DNA of 64,000 nucleotides from NCBI RefSeq assembly GCF_000934725.1, contig NZ_JYNS01000017.1, positions 1-64,000 on the forward strand, given 5' to 3'. The stretch's first letter is position 1, and each line of letters opens with the position of its first letter. A program made the translations under genes and the position numbers. Shown piece after piece: positions 1 through 8,801 of this stretch. The notes beneath the pieces were generated by a model. That model was not told where the DNA came from and made no database searches. It was given only the letters and a program-made list of their open reading frames with translations. Source of the stretch: Methyloterricola oryzae (lineage in GTDB: Bacteria; Pseudomonadota; Gammaproteobacteria; Methylococcales; Methylococcaceae).

Positions 1-197
1 AATCGATGAAAGATCGCAAGAAGGTGGAAATGCTGTTCGCCCATCTCAAGCGCATCCTCAGGCTCGACAAGCTGCGTCTGCGTGGCTTCAGCGGCGCCCG
101 GGACGAGTTCCTACTGGCGGCGACTGCCCAGAATTTGCGAAGAATGGCGAAATGGCTGATGCCAATGGCGCCAAAAGCCACCGAAGTACCCGCATAA
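1..197 (+). pseudogene. Transposase C-terminal fragment (DDE family, window edge)
   Basis: The reading frame is open to the left edge of the window, so the 63 residues visible from the ATG at 6 are only the tail of a longer protein. The stretch RKKVEMLFAHLKRIL followed by LRLRGFSGARDEFLLAATAQ has the typical look of the C-terminal end of an IS1182/IS5-like DDE transposase, in which a conserved Glu of the catalytic triad sits in the VE-x-x-F-x-x-L-K motif. The stop is at 195-197. The next gene to the right is a histidine kinase fragment lacking its 5' part, so this element probably inserted into it. Whether the complete transposase exists outside the window cannot be seen. Confidence 0.65.
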
Positions 198-287
198 CGG
201 CGGGACAGCCCGTCTCAACCCGCGAAAACCGATCGCCGTCCGTCAAAATGATTTTCTAATCGGTCAATCGGTATTCGCGACCCACGA

Positions 288-1199
288 TTGGAAAGGCTGT
301 TTTTCAACACAATCGAACTCTCCACTGCCATTCATCAAGCCGTGGAACTCAGCCTGCCCTTCATCACCGAGTCCGGACATACGCTGCACCTCGAACTTCC
401 CGAAAAGCCGATCACAATAAATGCCGATCTGGTGCGGCTTGGACAGGTGTTCGGCAATTTGCTCAACAACGCCGCCAAGTTTACCCCGCGGGGCGGCGAT
501 ATCACCGTTAAAGCCGAAGAGCGCAATGGTACCACCGAGGTCAGAGTGCTGGACAACGGCATCGGCATCCCCGCCTCGATGCTGGACCGCATCTTTGACG
601 TCTTCACTCAGGTCGATCAATCGCTGGAAAAGCATTATGGAGGTTTGGGTATCGGGCTCAGCCTGGTCAAGAAACTGGTCACGCTTCATGGAGGAACGGT
701 CGAAGCGCAAAGTGAAGGTGACGGCAAAGGCAGTGAGTTCATCGTTCGTTTACCTTGCAGGCCGCCGAACTCGAAGACTCCGGACTGCCAAAGCGACGAG
801 AATCTCACTTCGAAAGTCTTCGTCCCTCGCCGTATTTTGATCTGCGACGACAATGCTTCTTTGACGAAAATCCTGGAAATGCACCTTCAGGCGATCGGGC
901 ATCAGGTTGCGACCGCCAGTAATGGTTTAGAGGCGGTTAAGCTTGCCGAGGCATTCCAACCAGAGTTGATATTGCTGGATATCGGGATGCCAAACTTGAA
1001 CGGCTACGATGCATGCCGACAGATTCGTCAGCGGCCCTGGGGCCAGGACATCTTGATCGCCGCAGTCACGGGCTGGAGTGCGGAGTCCGACAGACAAAAA
1101 GGCGAGGAAGTCGGGTTTGACCAATATCTCGCCAAGCCGGTGGATACCTCAAAACTCGATAGGCTTATCGAAAAGCTATCGGAAAAGCCTGTCGAATAA
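288..1199 (+). pseudogene. Truncated hybrid histidine kinase / response regulator
   Basis: This 303-residue frame starts at a TTG and contains a HATPase_c domain (about residues 15-157) followed by a receiver domain (about 181-300). The N box NLLNNAAKF, G1 box DNGIGIP, F box IFDVFTQVD and G2 box GGLGIGLSL are all present. The receiver has the acidic pair D187-D188, phospho-acceptor D231, T261 and K283. No dimerisation/phospho-acceptor helix with the H-box and no sensor domain precede the ATPase. Similarity to a kinase appears to start only around residue 8, right after the transposase tail. It therefore looks like the 3' remnant of a hybrid kinase whose front was removed by a mobile element. 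Expression as a stand-alone protein is doubtful. Confidence 0.75.
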
Positions 1200-1658
1200 C
1201 TGCTGGCCGAAGCGCATGGAAGGGCGCAAGGGTTCGGTCAATTTGGCCAAATTTCCCAATATGTCTTGCCTGAGTTTCATTCGGTTCTACATTCGTTACC
1301 TGCTTTTCCTAGCGAAGCGTTGCCACTGGCAAGGTTAGGGCACGTTGCGTTCCGAAGATCGAACTCGGAGCTGACGTTCCGGAATGACCGTTGTGCGGAA
1401 GAGGTGAAGGGCAGGAATGGCCGATGGGTCGGCGTCCAGGTTGAGGTCAGGAAAGACAGCAATGCAGGCATCAGCGGCTCTTCCGGCGCGGAATGCCCGT
1501 TGAACACACAGTGGCAGTCAGTCGCTCGGATCGATTTCTCGGCGTCACGTCAACCTTTGCCGTCCTCCGACTCATACCGAGACCAGTCATTCATGGACGT
1601 CAGCTCCAAGGCAGCCCATCCGAAGTTCAAGTGCCCCGATTTGCCTGTGGGGCTCATT

Positions 1659-1785
1659 AATAAGGCGGGACTGCCCATCAGTTTCCTCCTCACCGCCCAT
1701 CGCGACAAGGATGCCGCCCAGCGGTTTTTGAGGAAAGCGGTTGGACATCACGAGCTTCCGGAGAAGATTACCATCGACATCAAGA
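1659..1785 (+). pseudogene. IS6-family transposase remnant
   Basis: Within an otherwise meaningless frame, the residues from NKAGLPISFLLTAHRD through RFLRKAVGHHELPEKITIDI match the DDE region of IS6/IS26/IS240-type transposases. In those proteins the pattern is LTAxRD..AA.RFLrKAIg.h..PeKitID. Only about 42 codons are recognisable. There is no flanking transposase sequence in any frame, so this is a scar. The frame continues to 1841 without further similarity that I recognise. Confidence 0.6.
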
Positions 1786-1803
1786 AAGGGCAGGTGATTA
1801 TGG

Positions 1804-2496
1804 TCATGACTTACCGTGAGTCTGGTCTTCCGGAGAATTGAGGTGAGTATCTTTTGCCGTATCTTTTTCAGCGTGAGTGCGCCAATTTGCTGGATCTAGT
1901 ACTTCACTGACAGAAAGGTCTTTTCCGCTCTCTATCCAATTGCGCAGATAGAGTGGGAAGTATCGAAGGACATCAGCCCCAGGACCTTCGTCAGAAACCC
2001 CTTTGTCGATATTGTCGAGCCCTCTCACCATCACGTAGACACCACTGGCAAGCGTTAGTAGGACCACTTTTTGGTCTGGGTCATTCACATTGACGGAAGA
2101 ACCGATAATTGCACCAACGATCATTTCCAAGAATCCATAGAACACCCGATAGTAGCTCCGCACCATGAATATCCAGAATGCGATAAGGAACAGGAATCCA
2201 ATGTTGATAATGGTCCGAAGTATTGGTTGCTTGTAATAAGTAAGAATTGCTTGAAAGAAATTGCCTTCCGGAACTTCGAGTCCCATAACAGAGGCGAAGC
2301 CGTACCAGATACCGAGAACAGCGGTGACGAGCAGGGCATATGAAAGGAGAGAGGAGTATGGCCATAGCAAGCAGAACGCCGCAAGATTAGCCATCCGCTT
2401 GAAGCGATTCACGGCTGTTTCATGGCGTGTAAAAAAAACTTCCAGTCTTTTCTCAATCCGCTTTATAAACAGGTCTCGCGAATAGTGATCGAACAT
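1804..2496 (-). CDS. Hypothetical membrane protein
   Basis: This is a 230-residue protein I do not recognise. A basic N-terminal segment (about 1-36, rich in Arg and Lys) is followed by hydrophobic spans at about 38-72 (AAFCLLWPYSSLLSYALLV) and 95-135 (IINIGFLFLIAFWIFMV), and by a weaker one near 143-158. The C-terminal 60 residues are polar with many Asp and Lys. The layout suggests an inner-membrane protein with three or four helices and a soluble tail. Codon use and base composition are more AT-rich than in the flanking insertion sequences. The gene lies between an IS6 scrap and an IS66-type element and its 3' end overlaps the IS6-bearing frame. The function is unknown. Confidence 0.6.
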   Translation of the reverse strand: MFDHYSRDLFIKRIEKRLEVFFTRHETAVNRFKRMANLAAFCLLWPYSSLLSYALLVTAVLGIWYGFASVMGLEVPEGNFFQAILTYYKQPILRTIINIGFLFLIAFWIFMVRSYYRVFYGFLEMIVGAIIGSSVNVNDPDQKVVLLTLASGVYVMVRGLDNIDKGVSDEGPGADVLRYFPLYLRNWIESGKDLSVSEVLDPANWRTHAEKDTAKDTHLNSPEDQTHGKS

Positions 2497-2681
2497 GACA
2501 TATCTCCTGACATGACAAACGCTACGTCAAAGTAAAACCATACAGGTATAGGACTCGAATTCAAAATCTCCGAAAATATAAGACGTCAGACGCTGAGGCA
2601 TCCCGACAAAAACCGAAAGCCGTCGTTGATGAGGAATTGAAAGGATACGCCGAACGTCGGTAATGGTATCCGTTCACGCCC

Positions 2682-4114
2682 TTACGCAGCGTGACGATTT
2701 TCAAGCTGCCGAGTGGGCGGGATTCGGTAGAGATGATCAATGGGCAGGCGGAGGGCGATGGGCTGCTTGCGGATGCCCTGGTCGCAGACCTGACGCAGGA
2801 GGCTGTAGGCGCTGAGCTCGAGCCGTCGACAGGATTCGGTGACGGTCACGACTCGGGTGCGGAAGCGGTCGCCGCGTTCGGATTGGCTAAAGAAGCTGGT
2901 CTTGCGCCAGATCACATAGGGGCGCAGCGCGCGTTCGGCGGTGTTGTTGGTCAGGTCGAGGCCGGGCGAGTGGAGGAATTGCCACAGCATAGGCTCATCG
3001 TCCAGCAAGGCCTTGCAGGCATTTCCGGTGCGCTGGCCGCGATGCTGATGATAGCCCTGTTCGAGGGCGACACGGAAATTTTCGCGGGCCTGTTCGAGTC
3101 GCCGTCGGTAATGGGGGGATCGATAAGCGCTGCGCCGCCAGGCGTGTTCGAGGCGGATGATGAGTCGGGCGACGCGGACCAACCAGAGGCCCAGTTCGCC
3201 TGGATCGCCTTTTCTGCCGGAGATCCGTTCGAGATTGCGGATGACATGCGCCCAGCACAGCTGACGCTGGTGGGTCGGATGGGTGCCATAGGCGCCGTGC
3301 CGATCGGAGATCAGGATGCCGGCAAAGGGTTCCAGCAACTGGCGAGCGGCTTTCATACCGCGCGAGGCGTGGATCATGAAGAAGGCCAACTGCGGGGTGC
3401 AGAGTACCCATAGCCAGTGCGCTGTTGGGCGCGGAAATGGGTGGTTTCATCGGTGTGAGCCACTGGAGCCTGGCGGATCGTCTCGCCGACCTGTTGGTAC
3501 AGGGGTTCCAGCCAGTCGGCGACGGGTTCCTGAGATTCACTGATGGCGCCGGTGCTGAAGGTGAGTCCCCACTGCAAGCTGAGGAGGCTCTGGATACTGC
3601 GGGTGCTGAGGCGAAAGTGACCGCTCATGAGGGCAATCCAGGCAATCAGTCCGGGTCCCATCTGACCGGAGGGAATCGCTTGGGGCAGTTTGGCGGTGAC
3701 GCTCCAGCCACAGGCCTGACAGTGACCGCCGAAACGTTGATGCTCGGTCACCGTGAACGTGATTTCCGGCAAGTCGAAGACCTGATGGCGGTGTTGGGGT
3801 TCTTCGTCTATCCGAATCTCCCCGCCACAGGCGCAATGCGCCTCGGGGAAATAGCGCTCGATCTGATCGACGTCCGCTTCCGGGATACGGTCACGCGCAT
3901 GTTGAACATGACCGGGCTGTGCGCCGCGCTGGCGTGTCGAGGGTTTCTTGCGAAACCTTGGATCCTTGGCCCTTCCCGAGAGGCGATACTGCCTGGGTGG
4001 GATCGAAGAATTGCCGGAATGTAGCCCCTGTCTTTCGAGGCTCCACTGAAACGCCTGCCAGAGCGTTTTGATCAACTCATAGGCCTCGTCGATCGTCTCG
4101 GGACGGTCCGGCAA
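2682..4114 (-). pseudogene. IS66-family transposase (TnpC), one-base frameshift
   Basis: Two frames join to give one IS66 transposase of about 475 residues. The upstream part (4114 down to about 3420, TTG start) carries the helix-rich N-terminus, the zinc-binding-like CACGGE and CQACGW segments and the HTDET part of the DDE domain. The downstream part (about 3420 down to 2682) carries ILISDRHGAYG, the CWAHVIRNLER motif and the C-terminal NNTAERALRP motif. Adding a single base near 3418-3421 (the minus strand would read CGCCACTGG instead of CGCACTGG) restores one continuous frame, so a one-base deletion inactivated the gene. The stop codon lies inside the left inverted repeat. Confidence 0.85.
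3418..3422 (-). other. Frameshift point in IS66 transposase
   Basis: The minus-strand reading of HTDETTHFRAQQR goes out of frame here. One inserted base lets the text continue as WLWVLCTPQLAFFMIHASRG in the second frame, which is what the family has at this point. Confidence 0.75.
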
Positions 4115-4342
4115 GGCCCTGAATTGTTAGACAAATTCCTCCATGGGGCTATTGTAAGCCCGGTTTTTTTCAGCGATTTTTACCGCCTGATCGCCACGCA
4201 CAGCGCGAATCGTCCGGCGGCAACGGCGGTCCCCAGACTTTCTGCGATTGCAACTTAAGGAGGACGACAGGGCGGTTGGGACATGCCTTCAGGCGGATCG
4301 CGGAATGTCGGTGAATTTGGCCATTTCGAGCCAAAAACCCTG

Positions 4343-4537
4343 TCAAGACTTTCTTGCGGGTTTACGGCTCTTTTTTTGTGTTGAAAGCGCCTGGCGGAGC
4401 GTTGCACTCACCGTCTCGGGATCACCCCCACCGCGGAGTGATTGCAGCGCCTGCCAATAGAGCTCGATCACGACTTCCGCCTCTTCCAAGCTAGAAGGCC
4501 GTTCCGGAGGGTCAAGCTGAATTCGAGGCTTTTTCAT
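4343..4537 (-). CDS. Small IS66 passenger frame resembling the TnpC N-terminus
   Basis: This 64-residue frame starts at the ATG at 4537 inside the IS66-type element. Its segment PERPSSLEEAEVVIELYWQA closely parallels PDRPETIDEAYELIKTLWQA at the start of the element's own transposase (4114). It is therefore either a duplicated or leftover transposase N-terminus or a small accessory protein of this IS subtype. The C-terminal 20 residues are basic (KKSRKPARKS). No other domain is visible. The codons that follow its stop carry no further transposase similarity until 4114. Confidence 0.45.
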   Translation of the reverse strand: MKKPRIQLDPPERPSSLEEAEVVIELYWQALQSLRGGGDPETVSATLRQALSTQKKSRKPARKS

Positions 4538-5105
4538 GGGAACCAGCATGCCCAGCTTCGCTCAGACACGCAAGGGCGTGAACAGTTACCCTGACGCCAT
4601 GCGACTTCACGAAGTAATCGTTTTTCTTGTTCGTGCCCCAGATCACGCCGCCATAGACCTGCAAAGGCTCCAGGTCCCGATAGCATTCGACGATCTCCTC
4701 GGTCGCCAGCCAGGCTCCGGCATTCAACTCATGCACCTGCGGCAGGATGTTGGTCATGTAGTTGCTTTGCATGATGGCGTTTCCCGAGAAGTCCATGTGG
4801 TTGGCCGACACCAGATGGCCCCGGTCATAGCCGCGGCCGTAGCTGCGGGTGGACTTCTGCTGGCATTTCTTCGGCACATTGGGATCGAGCGCGTAATCGT
4901 CCAGACGGGGGAAGCTGCCGCTATCGGCGTTGGCCGCGTACTGAAAGCGGGTCTGTCCGCGCCGGGCGCAGTCAACCCAGGCCGTAAAGCCTTCATAGTC
5001 CAGCCGCTTGATGGGCTTGGCAAGGGCAATCGGGCTCTCCAAAAGAACCAGCGCCAGGAGGGTCAGAATCAATGGCGAGCGTGAAACGAAATTCGGTGTG
5101 GTCAT
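4512..5105 (-). pseudogene. DNA/RNA non-specific endonuclease, 3' end cut by IS66
   Basis: The start is the ATG at 5105, preceded by AGGGGCAAGCC. A signal peptide (SPLILTLLALVLLESPIALA) is followed by a NUC1-type nuclease domain. The catalytic block GYDRGHL, the downstream Asn in NILPQ and the VYGGVIWGT strand are present. Translation after VKSHGV runs into the right inverted repeat of the IS66-type element (junction near 4590) and ends 26 residues later at 4512 with unrelated sequence. The usual C-terminal part of the fold is therefore missing. Known members are secreted or periplasmic nucleases. The truncated product is probably unstable, although the catalytic His block survives. It follows the NERD gene by 26 bases and was probably in the same operon. 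Confidence 0.8.
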
Positions 5106-5131
5106 GGCTTGCCCCTGCTGGATGAGTTCTC

Positions 5132-5905
5132 TCAGGTATTCTGAACGGCACGGCGCTTTGGATACTGTGAACAGCCCCAAAAGCTTTTACCGACATTGCC
5201 GCCCTTCTTGACTTCCCGCAGGACCATGGCGCTTCCACAGCGTGGGCACAGTCGGGGCGCCGTCACGTCATGGCGTGATTGAAGCTGGCGGACGTGCTCA
5301 CGGTTCGTGTTGAAGCCGGGCTTCTTTCTGCCGGAACTGATCGCCGAAACCATCGCTTCGACCTGTTCTCGCGAAAATACCCGGGTCTGAAAGGATTGGA
5401 TGTAGCGCACATAGCCGCCCGCATAAGTGACATTGGGTGGCATCGGTGTCTTGAAGGTGCTGCCGCCGACAAACACGATGACCGAGTGCAAGGTTTCCGG
5501 GGGGACATCCAGTAACGACTCCAGAGCCTTCAAGTGCTTGTAATTCTGGCGGAGCGGATTCTGGAACTTGTGGGTCGTGCGGTAGATCTTCTGAGTCCAG
5601 TTGGGTTGGTGTTCGCCGCCGAAAATCCAGCCTGAATAGTTTTTGGTTTCGACGACGAAAATGCCGTAGGGGGAGACGAACACGTGATCGATTTGCGTGG
5701 TACCGTCCGGAGTTGGCAGGGTGACATCGTGGATCGCATGGTAGACCGTCTTGTCCAGCCTGAGCCAGGCAGCCAATCGCACCAGTTGTTCGCCAACGAG
5801 TCCCTTGAACCAGGGCGATCTCAGAATCGCGCCCAGGATCACCAGGGGAATGAGCTACTGGATGGCGGCGATCAGTGGCATGGGCATCGGGTTCATGTCC
5901 ATGGC
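5132..5905 (-). pseudogene. NERD-domain protein with topoisomerase-type zinc ribbon, in-frame amber stop
   Basis: The main frame (5842-5132, 236 residues from a GTG) holds a NERD nuclease-related domain (about 15-130). Its core is AIHDVTLPTPDGTTQIDHV..GIFVVETKNYSGWI, with the D...E-x-K residues of a PD-(D/E)xK fold. It ends with a CPRCGSAMVLRE..GCSQYPKR zinc ribbon like those in topoisomerase I tails. Upstream in the same frame, from an ATG at 5905, lie MDMNPMPMPLIAAIQ, then TAG at 5858-5860, then LIPLVILGAILRSP. Family members commonly have such a hydrophobic N-terminus. The amber codon is therefore likely a recent CAG-to-TAG mutation, unless the GTG at 5842 is used. The C-terminus adjoins the endonuclease gene. 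Confidence 0.75.
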
Positions 5906-6285
5906 AGTACGCTCCTTTAGTCCATGATAAAAATATACACAAAATCGGTGGATAAGCTTGTGCGCAATGGAACGCAGCGGTCGAATGCACGCGCATTTGC
6001 ACCGGTGGCCTGGATCTGATCAGCGATAAAAGTTAGGCGGTTAATGCCCGACTCTCGGCGCCGAGCGCACAGGGGAATCAGGCGCTGAGTCCAGGCAGTC
6101 CCCGACGAGCCCCGTGGTTCTCGGCTTGGTACACAATATTTCCTCCTCGCGAATGGCGGGGTTGGCAAATGAGTCGAGCGCGTCAGCTGACTATCGCTGC
6201 GGCCAGGGAGTCGGTCCGGGTCACGACCGCCCCACGAGCCTTCCGTCAGGGTGCCCTGCTGTAGCGGCGGCGTCTGCCGGCGCAA
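5906..6285. other. Intergenic stretch without a recognisable gene
   Basis: This 380-base stretch lies upstream of the NERD gene. It should contain that gene's promoter (AT-rich segment tgataaaaatatacacaaaa near 5926-5945). No open frame here resembles a known protein. Confidence 0.4.
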
Positions 6286-6351
6286 CCGCGGCTTGGGGCT
6301 TTTTCCCCGGCCGTTCGGCCTCCTCGCGGTCCAAAAAGCCCCAGACCGCGG
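6286..6351. repeat. Long imperfect hairpin upstream of the DUF6876-type gene
   Basis: The two arms, 6286-6304 and 6333-6351, are 19 bases each and pair at 17 positions. The core TGGGGCTTTTT / AAAAAGCCCCA is perfect, and CCGCGG at each base is perfect too. The loop contains a smaller GGCC-gttc-GGCC hairpin. The structure lies 114 bases before the start codon at 6465. It may be a bidirectional terminator or an mRNA leader structure. Confidence 0.6.
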
Positions 6352-6464
6352 TCCGCCACGTGGTTACGGCCCCTGCGGGGTGCGCCGTCTGCCTGGCCCC
6401 CGCTGATGCGCCGCCACCGGAAGGCCGCGATGGGCGCGGTCCCGGAACCGAAGGAGACGCACCC

Positions 6465-6833
6465 ATGGCCACGACTCAGTCCTTTTCCAAAGCCGCGCTT
6501 CGTCAGTTCACCGGCACCACCACCTGGTACCGCCACGGCCTGATCCGCGATGTCCTGTTCACCGAGGGCGCCCAACACGTCGCCGAAGCCGCCGGCGCCT
6601 TCTGGCTGCTGGACGAGATCGCCTTCGCCCAGCATTACGAACGCCCGGTCGCCGCCGAGTCCTTTCAGCACTGGGAGCTTCAGGTCAATCCCGATCACAC
6701 GGCCCTGCTCACCTGCGATGACGGCAACGGCCGGGTGGTCTTCTCCAAATCCATCCCCTACAGCGACTTCCCGCTGGATGAGATCTCTCTCTACTTCACT
6801 AACCACGTGATCCTGCTACCCAGCGAGTACTGA
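6465..6833 (+). CDS. DUF6876 family protein
   Basis: The 122-residue frame starts at the ATG at 6465, preceded by AAGGAG. The motifs FTGTTTWYRHGLIRDVLFTEGAQHVAE, AFWLLDEIAFAQ and HWELQVNPDHTALLTCDDGNG are those of a small conserved protein found on plasmids, ICEs and phage-like islands, now called DUF6876. Its biochemical role is unknown. A strong rho-independent terminator follows at 6847-6879. The ardC-like gene lies 360 bases downstream on the same strand. Proteins of both types often occur together in conjugative islands, so this pair is probably the remains of one. Frames extending upstream of 6465 are GC-rich artefacts. Confidence 0.75.
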   Translation: MATTQSFSKAALRQFTGTTTWYRHGLIRDVLFTEGAQHVAEAAGAFWLLDEIAFAQHYERPVAAESFQHWELQVNPDHTALLTCDDGNGRVVFSKSIPYSDFPLDEISLYFTNHVILLPSEY

Positions 6834-6846
6834 GTTATCGCTTCGC

Positions 6847-6879
6847 GCCCGGGTCGGCTGTCGCCGGCTCGGGCTTTTT
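6847..6879 (+). terminator. Rho-independent terminator after DUF6876-type gene
   Basis: The stem GCCCGGGTCGGC (6847-6858) pairs with GCCGGCTCGGGC (6863-6874) around a TGTC loop and is followed by five T residues (6875-6879). It begins 13 bases after the stop codon. Confidence 0.85.
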
Positions 6880-7195
6880 CTTGGACAGTGCATTGCAAGC
6901 GGAGAAACAGACTGCGGACGCAGACTGTTTCCGCCCCTCTGGCCGGATCACCCGAACGTGTGAACCGGCGGGGAAGATCCTAGGGGGCGCCTGCCCCCAC
7001 GCGCGGGACAACAAAAATAACGGCTTTCACGTCAGAAAAAGCGGCTTTCAGCCGGCGCTGCGCTGGGCCGAAGCTTCCGTTTTTCCGCCGTGAACCTTCC
7101 GTGATTTTTGCTTGCCCTTGCTACCCCCCGCGCTTCGCCAGCGGGTCAGGGGTGCCGCCGCACTGGCACCCTCAACCCGAATAGGAGCAAGCGCC
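6880..7195. other. Intergenic leader of the ardC-like gene
   Basis: No gene is apparent. A GGGTGCC/GGCACCC hairpin lies at about 7150-7172, shortly before the ardC-like ribosome-binding site AATAGGAG. The stretch also contains runs of C and G typical of island leader regions. Confidence 0.4.
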
Positions 7196-8115
7196 ATGAA
7201 CACGACTGCGTCCGAGCCGAAATGCGATGTCTACACCCGCGTGACCCAGAAGATCCTGGCCGACCTGGAAAAAGGCGAGTTGACCTGGATGAAGCCCTGG
7301 AGCGGTGACCATGCCGCCGGCAGGATCACCCGGCCCCTGAGGGCCAATGGGACGCCCTACCAGGGGATCAATATTCTCCTGCTGTGGGCCGCGGCTCTGG
7401 AGCAGGGCTTTGGCTCGGCCACTTGGATGACGCTGAAGCAGTCCAATGAGCTCGGCGGCCGAGTTCGCAAGGGCGAGCACGGTTCGATGGTGGTGTACGC
7501 CGATGCCATCCGCAAGACCGAGACCGACCAGGACACCGGCGAGGATGTCGAGGTCTCGATTCCCTTAATGAAGGCCTATAGCGTGTTCAATGTCGAGCAG
7601 ATCGCCGACTTACCCGAGCGCTTTTATGGGAAGCCGGAGGTTCCAGAGGTCAACCCGGATGAGCGGGATCAAATGCTGGACCAGTACTTCAAGAACACCG
7701 GCGTTACCATCCTCGAGATGGGCAACCGCGCAAGCTATTCCGTCGCGCTCGATATGATTAAAATGCCGCCCTTTGTGTCATCTCGGGACTCGGAAAGTTT
7801 CTTTTCCACGCTGGCGCACGAGACAGTTCATAGCACACGTCACCCCACCCGACTGCACCGGGATTTTGGCCGCAAGCAGGGGGGCGATGAGGCCTACGCG
7901 AAAGAGGAACTGGTGGCCGAGATGGGCAGTGCATTCCTCTGCGCGGATCTTGGCATCACGCCCGAACCCGTGAGGATCATGCCGCGTACATTCAGAGTTG
8001 GATCACCCTGATCAAAGAAGAAAAGCGCTTTATCTTCACCGCCGCCGCGCATGCGCAGCGCGCCGTTGAGTACCTGCACAACTGCCAACCCAAGGCAGCC
8101 GATCAGGCGGCCTGA
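7196..8115 (+). pseudogene. ardC: ArdC-like antirestriction/zincin protein with 3' frameshift
   Basis: The start is the ATG at 7196 after AATAGGAG. The N-terminal ~125 residues match the ArdC single-strand DNA-binding domain (DVYTRVTQKILADLEKGELTWMKPW, GTPYQGINILLLW, TWMTLKQSNELGG, VRKGEHGSMVVY). The C-terminal part is a zincin-like metallopeptidase with HETVH at 208-212 and a downstream EE at 237-238 that can complete the zinc site. Read straight through, the frame ends early at 8011. If one base is added near 7966-7972, the text continues as REDHAAYIQSWITLIKEEKR to a stop at 8113-8115, as in full-length homologues. Known ArdC proteins protect incoming single-stranded plasmid DNA during conjugation. 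The last ~50 residues are lost from the frameshifted product. Confidence 0.8.
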
Positions 8116-8173
8116 CACAGTCCGAGGAAATCCATTCAGAGAGCTTTGTTCCAAACATGCCAGTCCAATTGCT

Positions 8174-8202
8174 GCCGGGCTCCCGTAGCCCGGCATTCTT
8201 TT
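8174..8202 (+). terminator. Rho-independent terminator after ardC-like gene
   Basis: GCCGGGCT (8174-8181) pairs perfectly with AGCCCGGC (8187-8194) across a CCCGT loop. The T-rich tail ATTCTTTT follows. It lies 58 bases beyond the restored ardC-like stop. Confidence 0.8.
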
Positions 8203-8801
8203 GGGCAAATCCTGGCATTCTCCCTGACGAAGCAACGTGACCGCCCAGCGGTTACTCGTTTGAGATTTACCCTGGCCGGTAAGGTCACACCAGGTTGATT
8301 CTCCTTGATCGGCGCAAAAATCACCCTGCGAGCAAGCAAAATCAACGGAAATCAAGGGCAGTAAACCCGGTAACCAACAATCAACGTCGGTAACCTCAAA
8401 AAAGCGGGCAAGACATGTGAAGTTGGCCAACCGGCGAGCCGATTGACCAACTTCACATGGACTTATTCGCACCAAGGTGCTCAACGGACACTGCAAAATG
8501 GGTCACCAGATTAAAACAAGCCCTTTGCCCTTGCGGTAAAGTGCTCGGATTTGCCAACCGCCAGTTGACGCGCGACATTTTGCGACGTTCCTTTTTAGGA
8601 ACGAAAAGTTCTAACTTAATGCTAACAAATTATTTTTTGGCATAAAGTTCTTGTAATATGCTTTCATTCCGTGGATCGAGCGTAGTTAGAAGTCAGCCAT
8701 TCTCGCGGTGAGAGCGAAATGGCGATACAAATCGAAAATTATAACGATCCAGTAACATCTGGCTTGCCGTTTCAATTTTCTGACAAAACTAGGAGATGAT
8801 C
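8203..8801. other. Gene-poor stretch with an isolated hairpin
   Basis: I find no convincing gene here. The perfect part of an inverted repeat is at 8414-8426 and 8447-8459. The sequence turns AT-rich from about 8590, ahead of the small gene at 8802. Confidence 0.4.
8414..8459. repeat. 13-base perfect inverted repeat (hairpin)
   Basis: CATGTGAAGTTGG at 8414-8426 pairs exactly with CCAACTTCACATG at 8447-8459. Extending inward gives 16 of 17 pairs around a 12-base loop. There is no T tract, so a simple terminator is unlikely. An insertion sequence end or a recombination site remnant is possible. Confidence 0.6.

Larger units (their letters stand above)
2665..4590 (-). mobile_element. IS66-type element, frameshifted
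   Basis: The element is bounded by imperfect 22-base inverted repeats at 2665-2686 and 4569-4590. They match at 19 of 22 positions around a shared TGTTCACGCCCTT-like core. The repeats enclose a TnpC-type transposase on the minus strand and a small N-terminal-like open frame, but no TnpA or TnpB gene as in classical IS66 members. The 8 bases outside each end (tcggtaat and ctgacgcc) are not a duplication, so one flank has probably been rearranged after insertion. The right end sits inside the endonuclease gene described at 4512-5105. Confidence 0.75.

Noticed and set aside
1266-1658. Coding sequence in front of the IS6 scrap
   Set aside because: The frame is open but its translation has no protein-like pattern before residue 131.
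2691-3413. 240-codon plus-strand frame over the IS66-type transposase
   Set aside because: It is the reverse shadow of the transposase, with no recognised motif; the minus strand gives clear IS66 blocks.
6114-6464. N-terminal extension of the DUF6876-type protein
   Set aside because: It covers the long hairpin and has no similarity; AAGGAG before the ATG at 6465 marks the real start.
5132-8115. Active antiphage or anti-restriction island
   Set aside because: NERD, endonuclease and ardC-like genes are suggestive, but all three carry disabling changes, so an active system is not supported.
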